Assembly (NCBI GenBank): GCA_002869095.1
Contig: PKTO01000270.1
Span: 1-11,207, forward strand
DNA length: 11,207 nt
Reading direction: 5' to 3'
From: Clostridiales bacterium
GTDB lineage: Bacteria > Bacillota > Clostridia > Peptostreptococcales > BM714
Translations under genes and position numbers: made by a program
Notes under the pieces: model-generated
The model's database searches: none
Told to the model about the DNA's origin: nothing
Seen by the model: the letters and a program-made list of their open reading frames with translations, nothing else
In this document: piece by piece, positions 1 to 5,163 of the stretch
Layout of the letters: every line of letters begins with the position of its first letter
How positions within the stretch are numbered: position 1 is the stretch's first letter

Positions 1-29
1 AAAATTATCATTATAGCTTCTCTAATCAA
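1..29 (-). CDS. mnhG: Possible 5' end of mnhG, Na+/H+ antiporter subunit G (cut by window edge)
   Basis: Only nine codons remain, so this call rests mainly on position. An open frame begins with TTG at 29-27, overlapping the mnhF stop codon, and contains an in-frame ATG at 11-9. It would read M-I-R-E-A-I-M-I-I. MnhG subunits begin with a short polar stretch and then a hydrophobic helix, and mnhG normally follows mnhF in Mrp operons. A purine-rich AGGAAGG lies about 12 nt upstream of the TTG, rather far for a ribosome binding site; the ATG has only a weak AGAGAAG upstream. Which start is used cannot be decided here. Confidence 0.35.
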
Positions 30-294
30 CTTGGCTCAACCTTCCTTCTATAAAGTTTGCTATAGCCATGGATGCGGCAAAGCTTATGAGCGCATACACA
101 AGAGCAACATCCAGAAAATAGCTCTCTCTCAAAATGCACGAGACCACCGCTATGATTACAGTTGTTTTCGTCCCGATAACATTGACCGCTATCAACCTGT
201 CTTCCGGTGTGGGGCCCTTCACAGCCCTTACGGTGCAAAGGGTAACCGTTATAGTCAAATATATTATCGCCGCAATAAATATTTTAGTCATCAT
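22..294 (-). CDS. mnhF: Mrp-type Na+/H+ antiporter subunit F
   Basis: This 90-residue membrane protein is a small subunit of the multisubunit Mrp/Mnh cation/proton antiporter, which exports Na+ in exchange for H+ and supports pH and sodium homeostasis. Three hydrophobic helices are visible (about residues 4-22, 36-54 and 60-80). Between the first two lies the family signature GPTPEDR at 27-33, followed by a conserved IGTKT at 40-44. The length is typical for MnhF/MrpF. Its ATG lies inside the end of mnhE with an 11-nt overlap, so the two are probably translationally coupled. Subunit F is thought to be needed for complex assembly and activity and does not transport alone. The remaining large subunits must lie beyond the left edge. 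Confidence 0.9.
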   Translation of the reverse strand: MMTKIFIAAIIYLTITVTLCTVRAVKGPTPEDRLIAVNVIGTKTTVIIAVVSCILRESYFLDVALVYALISFAASMAIANFIEGRLSQVD

Positions 295-784
295 TGGGCT
301 CTTCCTCCACCTTCAATAATAATTCCTCAAACTTTGAGTGCGCCACAGACTCTATGTACTCGTCCATAAGGCAGTGCACAATAAGCTTCTTGCCTTGCAT
401 CTTGACCGTCAGTGTTCCGGGCGTAAGCGTTATAGAGTTTGCCAAAATTGTTCTGCTAAGCGGTTTTTCAAGCCGGGTCTCAAAACTCATAACGCTTGGG
501 GTTATGAGAAGCTTTGGAGAAAGCACTATTTTGGCAACATGAAAGTTTGCAAACACTATTTCCTTGCAAAGCAAAGCAAGATATTGAATCAAATATAATA
601 TTTTTTTCTTGTTTTTGAAAGAATACCCAAAATTTATTTCGAGTATGTCCATATTCATCATAAACACAAGAAAACATATGGCGATTCCGGCCAAAACCAT
701 CTGCAAATCCATGCTCTCGGTTAAAATCAACCAAAAAACAACCATTAATATCAAATAAAACGTATTGGGTTTGTTCTTTTTCAT
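284..784 (-). CDS. mnhE: Mrp-type Na+/H+ antiporter subunit E
   Basis: A 166-residue MnhE/MrpE-family protein and the first gene of the antiporter operon. Hydrophobic helices occupy about residues 8-22 and 26-45, and a further apolar stretch lies at 62-80. The cytoplasmic C-terminal half carries the family hallmark ANSITLTPGT at 115-124, followed by T-V and then a VH motif at 136-137. Length is normal for the family. The ATG at 784-782 is preceded by GGAGG at 795-791 with good spacing. A near-consensus sigma-54 promoter lies about 35-50 bp upstream and gives a leader of about 25 nt. In characterised Mrp systems subunit E is part of the hetero-oligomeric membrane complex and affects its assembly or expression level. 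Starting an operon with E rather than A is seen in several anaerobes; I infer that the other subunits follow F. Confidence 0.92.
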   Translation of the reverse strand: MKKNKPNTFYLILMVVFWLILTESMDLQMVLAGIAICFLVFMMNMDILEINFGYSFKNKKKILYLIQYLALLCKEIVFANFHVAKIVLSPKLLITPSVMSFETRLEKPLSRTILANSITLTPGTLTVKMQGKKLIVHCLMDEYIESVAHSKFEELLLKVEEEPNDD

Positions 785-818
785 GCCGCACCTCCAAAAT
801 ATTGCACTCCACTACATT

Positions 819-836
819 AAGCAATTTCCATGCCAA
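819..836 (-). promoter_or_regulatory. Sigma-54 (-24/-12) promoter of the mnhE-F operon
   Basis: On the minus strand, positions 836 to 820 read TTGGCATGGAAATTGCT. This matches the sigma-54 consensus TTGGCAC-N5-TTGCW at nearly every conserved position, with the invariant GG (834-833) and GC (822-821) separated by exactly 10 nt. Transcription would start about 12 nt below the GC, near 809, leaving about 25 nt before the mnhE ATG with its ribosome binding site inside. The neighbouring upstream gene encodes a sigma-54 activator, which strengthens the call. I see no convincing sigma-70 promoter in the same gap. Confidence 0.85.
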
Positions 837-860
837 TTCGCCCATTTTAAAAACAATTCT

Positions 861-876
861 GAAAAGCCGCCTTTTC
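861..876. repeat. Short inverted repeat upstream of the sigma-54 promoter
   Basis: The plus strand reads GAAAAGCCGCCTTTTC, a 6-bp inverted repeat with a 4-bp centre, located 25-42 bp upstream of the -24 element. It could be a regulator site or a small hairpin. Its distance is short for an activator binding site of a sigma-54 promoter, so its role is uncertain. Confidence 0.3.
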
Positions 877-899
877 CAATGGCTAGAGCCCCTTTCCCC

Positions 900-954
900 A
901 AAAACAAAATAGCAAACAGGAACCGCTTTATGGATGCGGTGTTCTAATTTGCTA
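900..954 (-). terminator. Bulged intrinsic terminator after the sigma-54 activator gene
   Basis: On the minus strand TAGCAAA (954-948) pairs perfectly with TTTGCTA (916-910). Inside it, after a 3x3 internal loop, GAA and CCGC pair with GCGG and TTC with a small bulge, leaving a loop of about nine bases. The stem is followed directly by TTTTGTTTTT (909-900). It lies 56 nt below the activator's stop codon and would separate that gene from the mnh operon. The bulges make it weaker than a perfect stem. Confidence 0.65.
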
Positions 955-996
955 CAATGTTTTGGCGTGTGTAGTTAATAACTGTTCTATTATAAA

Positions 997-1004
997 ACAC
1001 GTGT
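997..1004. promoter_or_regulatory. Candidate upstream activator site (palindrome ACACGTGT)
   Basis: A perfect 8-bp palindrome ACACGTGT lies just after the activator's stop codon and about 165 bp upstream of the -24 element, a normal distance for the enhancer site of a sigma-54 activator. Two more symmetric motifs follow: TAATA/TATTA arms around 972-988, and GTTAATAAC at 974-982. None is long enough to be assigned by eye, and the activator's real target is unknown. Confidence 0.25.
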
Positions 1005-1010
1005 CTCTTT

Positions 1011-2999
1011 TTAGGCCATATCTATATTGTATTCTTTCAACTTCCTGTAAAGCGAACTTCTGCTTATCCCCAATATGCGCGCGGCTTTTGACAGATTCCT
1101 ATCGGTTTCCTTGATTGTCTTCATTATTGCTATGCTTTCTATTTCGCGGAGGGTGAAAAATTTCTGGTTTTGGGCCTCCGTGCTGTCAATAAGATTAGTG
1201 TCCTTCATGTATTGCGGAATGTCTTCAACCGATAAAACTTCCCCGTCTTTTGCAACGCTTATTATCTGTTGCATTACATTCTGAAGCTCCCTGACATTGC
1301 CCGGCCACTTGTAGCTGCTCATCCTGTCGTAAAAGGCATCCTCTATGCCTCGTATGTCCTTGCCCATTTTTATGCTGAACTTCTCCATGAAATACGATAT
1401 CAGCGGCTTGAAGTCTTTTTTCCTTTCCCTGAGGGGCGGAATGTGTATGGGCATAACGTTCAGCCTGTAAAACAGGTCTTCCCTGAAGTTTCCTTTTTCG
1501 ACTTCCTCCTTCAAATCCTTGTGGGTTGCAGCTATTACCCGTACATCCACGGGAATGACATCATGCCCTCCGACCCTTACAACTTCCTGGGTTTCCAAAA
1601 CCCTTAAAAGATTCGCCTGAGTATCCAAAGGCATGTCCCCTATCTCGTCAAGAAAAATTGTTCCTCCATCCGCCAATTCAAATTTGCCGGGATGGCCGCC
1701 CCGTTTTGCCCCCGTGAAAGCCCCTTCTATGTATCCGAAAAGCTCGCTGGCAACCAAATCACGCGGTATTGCTCCGCAATTCAGGAAAATGAACGGGTTT
1801 TTTCTTCTGGGGCTGGCATTGTGGATTGATTGGGCAAAAAGTTCTTTCCCCGTTCCGCTTTCTCCCTGCAAAAGCACGGTTGTGTTGTATTGGGTCATGC
1901 CTTCAGCCATTTTTATGGCTCTCTTTATTGCATCGCTTTCGCCCATTATGTCTGTAAAGGTAAATCGGGCTTGAGATCCCACTATCCTGTTTACAAGATT
2001 GTGGACCGTCTTTGCTTCGTGGAAGGTCAGTATGGCTCCTTCCAGAATGTTTTTGTCTATGTCCTTTATCGTCGCTATTGTCGCTATGCAGACAACCCTC
2101 TTGCCGTTCTTTTGTATGAATTCAAGTTCCTCATTGCTGTAATGGCTGTCGGTCATATTTTTCACTATGCTTTTGAAACGGTCCCCTATCTTGACTATCC
2201 CGCGGATGTCTTTGCCAATCAACTCTCTTTCCGTTCTTTTGAGTATGTGCCTTGCCGTCAGGTTTACATCGGTTATTATTCCCTCGTTGTCTATGCAAAT
2301 AAGACCTTCCTTTATTTGCTCGATGATTGTAGAAAAGTGGCGGTTTGCAATTCTCAACTGCCTGTTGATCATATCGATTTTCATCTGTTTTTCTATGGCT
2401 TCGCCGGATGCGACTACCATTCCAAGTGTATGCAAATGGACCTTTTCATACGAATCCGTCATGCTCAAAATTCCAAGCAATTCACCTTTGGCATTTTTGA
2501 TTGGACAGGCTGAAGATGTGAACTTATGATACCTTTTTGCGTAATGCTCGGCGGCAAAAACCTGTATAGGCTTTCTTGTGACCAGCGCTATCCCAATCGC
2601 GTTGGTGCCGATGGTCTCCTCCCTGACATTGTAGCCCTTGTAGAGATTCATCTTTTTGTATATTTCCACCGAATCCTGGTCTCCCAGGCATTCCACCACG
2701 TATCCTTCAGGATCTGTAAGACGCACGAGCAAGCCATGGCTTCCCGCTATGTTGTAGAGGCTCTCCATGAAGGGCTTGGCAATCCTGAGCAGAGGCCTAA
2801 GCTGAAGCTCCCTGTCTTTCAATTTCTTTGACTTTGCCCCTTCTCCACCCATTGGATCGACTTGCTCTTTTTTGCTTCTTACCCACGACTCCGCAATCTC
2901 TTTCCTTATGATGTCATGATTGATATAGCCGCTTTCCATGAATTTCAGCCATGCATCATATATTTGATTGTTTCTGTTGTAAATTTTGTTAGCCGACAT
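1011..2999 (-). CDS. Sigma-54-dependent transcriptional activator (GAF-PAS-AAA+-Fis HTH, AcoR/DhaR-like)
   Basis: A 662-residue bacterial enhancer-binding protein that uses ATP to open promoters bound by sigma-54 RNA polymerase. Residues about 65-205 resemble the AcoR/DhaR-type GAF sensor, with the signature GTNAIGIAL at 131-139 and EHY at 151-153. Residues about 220-330 look like a PAS domain. The AAA+ core spans about 350-580: Walker A GESGTGKE at 379-386, the sigma-54-contacting GAFTGA loop at 426-431, Walker B with D451-E452, candidate arginine fingers R506 and R512, and sensor II in WPGNVREL at 565-572. A Fis-type helix-turn-helix closes the protein (about 634-658). There is no response-regulator receiver domain, so the signal is probably a small molecule or redox/cell state sensed directly. 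The ATG at 2999 has GGGGAG a few bases upstream. Its likely target is the adjacent mnhE promoter. The ligand cannot be told from sequence. Confidence 0.93.
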   Translation of the reverse strand: MSANKIYNRNNQIYDAWLKFMESGYINHDIIRKEIAESWVRSKKEQVDPMGGEGAKSKKLKDRELQLRPLLRIAKPFMESLYNIAGSHGLLVRLTDPEGYVVECLGDQDSVEIYKKMNLYKGYNVREETIGTNAIGIALVTRKPIQVFAAEHYAKRYHKFTSSACPIKNAKGELLGILSMTDSYEKVHLHTLGMVVASGEAIEKQMKIDMINRQLRIANRHFSTIIEQIKEGLICIDNEGIITDVNLTARHILKRTERELIGKDIRGIVKIGDRFKSIVKNMTDSHYSNEELEFIQKNGKRVVCIATIATIKDIDKNILEGAILTFHEAKTVHNLVNRIVGSQARFTFTDIMGESDAIKRAIKMAEGMTQYNTTVLLQGESGTGKELFAQSIHNASPRRKNPFIFLNCGAIPRDLVASELFGYIEGAFTGAKRGGHPGKFELADGGTIFLDEIGDMPLDTQANLLRVLETQEVVRVGGHDVIPVDVRVIAATHKDLKEEVEKGNFREDLFYRLNVMPIHIPPLRERKKDFKPLISYFMEKFSIKMGKDIRGIEDAFYDRMSSYKWPGNVRELQNVMQQIISVAKDGEVLSVEDIPQYMKDTNLIDSTEAQNQKFFTLREIESIAIMKTIKETDRNLSKAARILGISRSSLYRKLKEYNIDMA

Positions 3000-3035
3000 G
3001 ATTGCTCCCCATTTCGCATTCTTGGATTGTTTTAC

Positions 3036-3191
3036 CTAATCCATTCGATTCCTTCCAATATAGATATCCAAGGCCCTTATGCCCCTGTGGGCCAATTTGA
3101 CAAACAAAACAAAAGAGTATATCCATGCAGCAATAAAGAACAGCCATAAAAATATGTTGATTATTCCAATTCCAAAGCCGAATTTTAACAT
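3036..3191 (-). CDS. Small single-pass membrane protein, 51 residues (orf51), function unknown
   Basis: I do not recognise this gene, but it looks real. The ATG at 3191-3189 is preceded by AAAGGAA at 3204-3198 with good spacing, and the frame ends at TAG 3038-3036. The protein starts MLKFGFGIGI, continues with one strongly hydrophobic helix (about residues 8-31) and ends in a basic amphipathic tail (HRGIRALDIYIGRNR, about 35-49) that should lie in the cytoplasm by the positive-inside rule. Small Firmicutes membrane proteins with similar tails exist, but I cannot tie this to a named family. It lies 32 nt below the parB stop, with parS in between, and 36 nt above the activator's ATG, with no terminator on either side, so it is probably cotranscribed with both. 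A longer overlapping frame starting at 3207 lacks a sensible composition and is not supported. Confidence 0.7.
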   Translation of the reverse strand: MLKFGFGIGIINIFLWLFFIAAWIYSFVLFVKLAHRGIRALDIYIGRNRMD

Positions 3192-3206
3192 TTTTCATTC
3201 CTTTCA

Positions 3207-3222
3207 TGTTTCACGTGAAACA
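3207..3222. promoter_or_regulatory. parS: parS centromere site, copy 1 (after parB)
   Basis: The 16-bp palindrome TGTTTCACGTGAAACA matches the bacterial parS consensus at every position. ParB loads here as a CTP-dependent clamp and spreads along the DNA. It begins one base after the parB stop codon and ends before the ribosome binding site of orf51. Confidence 0.95.
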
Positions 3223-3223
3223 A

Positions 3224-4096
3224 CTATTTTCTCAACAATTTCATTATCCTCTCGAATTCATCCAATCCGTGATATGAAATCTCTATCTTTCCCCGGTTCT
3301 TTGTGCCGTTTTTGATGTGCACCTTTGTCGCAAACCTTTCTCTCAGCACTTCTTCCATGGCAAATATTTCATTGTCCTCTTCTTTTGTCGCTGAAGCACC
3401 ACTCTTTGGTTTTTCCGACAACATTGTTTTGACTTGTTTTTCTGCTTCCCTGACGGACCATCCGTTTTTTATTATCTTTTGGGCAAGCAAGGCTCTCTTT
3501 TCTTCAGATGGAAGCCCAAGCAAAGTTCTTCCGTGTCCACCAGTAAGCTCGCCTCCAACTATCAGATTCCGCATTTTTTCCTCAAGCCCCAAGAGCCTTA
3601 CCATGTTTGCGACATAAGGCCTGCTCTTGCCTGCCACCTCCGCCACTTTTTCCTGCGTCATTCCATGTTCATCCATCAATTGTTTGAAGGCCATCGCTTC
3701 TTCGATAGGATTGAGGTCTTCCCTTTGAAGGTTTTCTATCAGGGCCAGCTCCATGCCCTCCGAAGCTTCCACTTCCCTTATTATGCACGGCAAGCTTTTC
3801 AGATTGGCTTTTCTTGCAGCCCTGTATCTCCTTTCTCCTGCCACTATTCTGTAACCTTCTCCATCGGGCATTACAATGACCGGCTGCATTATGCCGTGCC
3901 TCTTGACCGAAAGAGCCAGCTCTTCGATTTTATTCTTGTCAAAATGTTTTCTTGGCTGGTTGGGATTGGTTTTGATGAGATTTGCATCTATTTCCATTAT
4001 GCTTTTTCTTGACGACTGCGCATCTCTTTCGGTTTTCTCCATTTCCGGAATCAAAGCATTCAGCCCTCTTCCCAAACCGCTTCTCTTCTTTGCCAA
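3224..4096 (-). CDS. parB: Chromosome-partitioning protein ParB (Spo0J)
   Basis: A 290-residue ParB. It binds parS, hydrolyses CTP while sliding as a clamp, and organises the origin region with ParA and SMC. The N-terminal RSGLGRGLNALI (5-16) is the ParA-stimulating peptide. The CTP-binding motifs are NPNQPRK (44-50), GERRYRA (87-93) and ENLQRE (121-126). The central helix-turn-helix lies at about 146-172, and the C-terminal dimerisation domain at about 240-290. At the positions that separate ParB from Noc it carries Arg159 and Gly187, the parS-type residues. Translation starts at a TTG (4096-4094) abutting the parA stop, with GGGGGAAG just upstream. The protein start matches other ParB proteins, so I accept the TTG. 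A perfect parS follows one base after the stop. Confidence 0.96.
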   Translation of the reverse strand: MAKKRSGLGRGLNALIPEMEKTERDAQSSRKSIMEIDANLIKTNPNQPRKHFDKNKIEELALSVKRHGIMQPVIVMPDGEGYRIVAGERRYRAARKANLKSLPCIIREVEASEGMELALIENLQREDLNPIEEAMAFKQLMDEHGMTQEKVAEVAGKSRPYVANMVRLLGLEEKMRNLIVGGELTGGHGRTLLGLPSEEKRALLAQKIIKNGWSVREAEKQVKTMLSEKPKSGASATKEEDNEIFAMEEVLRERFATKVHIKNGTKNRGKIEISYHGLDEFERIMKLLRK

Positions 4097-4873
4097 TTAA
4101 GCTTCCCCCTTTTTTTCCATTGCCAAAAATTCTTCCGCCAAAAGCTGGTAGGCTTCGGCGCCGCGCGATTTCGGGTCGTATTCTGTTATTGGCAGTCCAT
4201 AGCTGGGCGCTTCCGCCAATCTTACGTTCCTGGGTATTACCGTTTCATAAACCTTCTCTTTGAAAAACTCCTTCACCTCTTCCACTACCTGCACCGAAAG
4301 ATTTGTTCTCTTATCGAACATGCTGAGCAGGACCCCTTCTATTGCCAAAGTCGGATTCAATTTGTTCCTTATGAGTCCAATTGTGTTCATCAATTGGCTT
4401 ACTCCTTCCAATGCGTAGTACTCGCACTGTATGGGTATAAGCACTCCATCTGCCGCAGTCAAGGCATTCAGTGTCAACAGCCCTAAAGAGGGCGGGCAAT
4501 CTATGAATATGTAGTCATAGCCGTCCCTAATTTGATCTATCAATATCTTAAGTTTGAATTCACGCGTTCGCATGCCTGTCAATTCTATTTCAGCACCTGC
4601 AAGCTGCATGTCTGCGGGAATCAAGTCTATATTCCTGTATTTTGACTTCATTATGCATTTGTCAACATCGACATCCCCAAGCAAAGCATCGTATATTGTG
4701 TTTTCAAGATATCTTGATGCCTGGCCGAAACCGCTTGTAGTATTTCCCTGAGGGTCGATGTCGACCACAAGTATTTTCTTTCCCATCTTGCCCAAGTTGG
4801 CGGAAAGATTTATGTTGGTGGTAGTCTTCCCTACCCCTCCCTTTTGATTGAAAATGGCAATGGCTTTTCCCAT
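4097..4873 (-). CDS. parA: Chromosome-partitioning ATPase ParA (Soj)
   Basis: A 258-residue ParA/Soj ATPase of the MinD/ParA superfamily. It binds nucleoid DNA as an ATP dimer, is released by ParB, and in Bacillus also regulates DnaA. The deviant Walker A box is KGGVGKTT at 11-18 with the signature lysine K11. Next come VVDIDPQGN around 36-44 and the Walker B region FIDCPPS around 123-129. I chose the ATG at 4873, because GGGGAG lies 8 nt upstream and the mature start MGKAIAIFNQ fits the family. A GTG at 4918 would add 15 residues but lacks a ribosome binding site and lies almost on the predicted transcription start. The stop touches the TTG start of parB, indicating coupled translation. Confidence 0.96.
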   Translation of the reverse strand: MGKAIAIFNQKGGVGKTTTNINLSANLGKMGKKILVVDIDPQGNTTSGFGQASRYLENTIYDALLGDVDVDKCIMKSKYRNIDLIPADMQLAGAEIELTGMRTREFKLKILIDQIRDGYDYIFIDCPPSLGLLTLNALTAADGVLIPIQCEYYALEGVSQLMNTIGLIRNKLNPTLAIEGVLLSMFDKRTNLSVQVVEEVKEFFKEKVYETVIPRNVRLAEAPSYGLPITEYDPKSRGAEAYQLLAEEFLAMEKKGEA

Positions 4874-4924
4874 GCGTTGCACTCCCCGATCGCTGAATTG
4901 TTTTTCTGTTTCTTCCACTATTTC

Positions 4925-4953
4925 ATTATAGGTTATTTTTGCTCCGTTTATAA
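4925..4953 (-). promoter_or_regulatory. Candidate sigma-70-type promoter of parA-parB
   Basis: The minus strand has a perfect -10 TATAAT at 4930-4925. With a 17-nt spacer the -35 would be TTATAA (4953-4948), which matches only three consensus positions; TTGTCT at 4958-4953 is better but 22 nt away. Transcription would start near 4918, about 45 nt above the parA ATG. The preceding terminator makes a promoter in this gap likely. Confidence 0.5.
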
Positions 4954-4959
4954 GACAAA

Positions 4960-5117
4960 GCAGAGATTTTCTTCATATTTTACTCGTTTTTGCGTCTTTC
5001 CATTCCCGCACTTGCCGTTCCATCGCTCTTCCGTGACGGTTTATCCGTAAAGGTCGCCTCTTTCATGCGTCTTCACGCCACTCTACCCCGGCAAAGCTTC
5101 CGCAAGCAAGTTCTGAC
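4960..5117. other. Unexplained intergenic DNA between noc terminator and parA promoter
   Basis: I find no recognised gene here. Read on the minus strand, TTTGCCG near 5094-5088 can pair with CGGCAAG near 5017-5011 and encloses smaller potential hairpins such as GCGT-GAAG-ACGC and ACGG-ATAAA-CCGT. This could be a structured RNA, a 5' leader or a dispersed repeat. A 28-codon frame (M-K-E-A-T-F-T..., ATG near 5067 to TAA near 4981) has no good ribosome binding site and is not called as a gene. It does not match a riboswitch class I can identify by eye. Confidence 0.35.
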
Positions 5118-5151
5118 AAAAAACAAAACCGCACTATATGCGGTTTTGTTT
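5118..5151 (-). terminator. Strong intrinsic terminator after noc
   Basis: AAACAAAACCGC (5121-5132) and GCGGTTTTGTTT (5140-5151) form a perfect 12-bp stem with a 7-base loop. On the minus strand the stem runs directly into six T residues (5123-5118). It closes the mnmE-mnmG-rsmG-noc unit. Its 5' arm shares five bases with the parS site. Confidence 0.88.
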
Positions 5152-5162
5152 CACGTGAAACA
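5147..5162. promoter_or_regulatory. parS: parS centromere site, copy 2 (after noc)
   Basis: A second exact copy of the 16-bp palindrome TGTTTCACGTGAAACA, starting one base after the noc stop codon and overlapping the foot of the terminator stem. Together with copy 1 it brackets the parA-parB unit, about 1.94 kb apart. Confidence 0.95.
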
Positions 5163-5163
5163 T

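Noticed and set aside
1269..2831. Long plus-strand open frames opposite the sigma-54 activator
   Set aside because: They are antisense shadows of a clearly coding minus-strand gene, with no ribosome binding sites or recognisable domains.
3080..3095. A second GG-N10-GC pattern (TTGGCCCACAGGGGCA, minus strand) resembling a sigma-54 promoter
   Set aside because: It has about four mismatches to the consensus, including both Ts of the -12 element, and lies inside the orf51 coding sequence.
2989..3207. A 72-codon frame overlapping orf51 and the start of the activator
   Set aside because: It is out of frame with the orf51 start, lacks a sensible hydrophobicity pattern, and runs into the activator gene. 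The 51-codon frame has the better ribosome binding site and protein character.
4874..4918. N-terminal extension of ParA from a GTG at 4918
   Set aside because: There is no ribosome binding site before it, the GTG lies at the predicted transcription start, and the ATG at 4873 has a strong GGGGAG and the family-typical start.
4981..5067. A 28-codon frame (minus strand) between noc and parA
   Set aside because: There is no convincing ribosome binding site and the composition is low in hydrophobic residues, with no recognisable family; a short chance frame is more likely.
4960..5100. Possible riboswitch (c-di-GMP GEMM-, lysine- or THF-like) suggested by fragments such as GACGCAAAA
   Set aside because: The conserved cores of these classes are not present in the right order, and parA is not an expected target.
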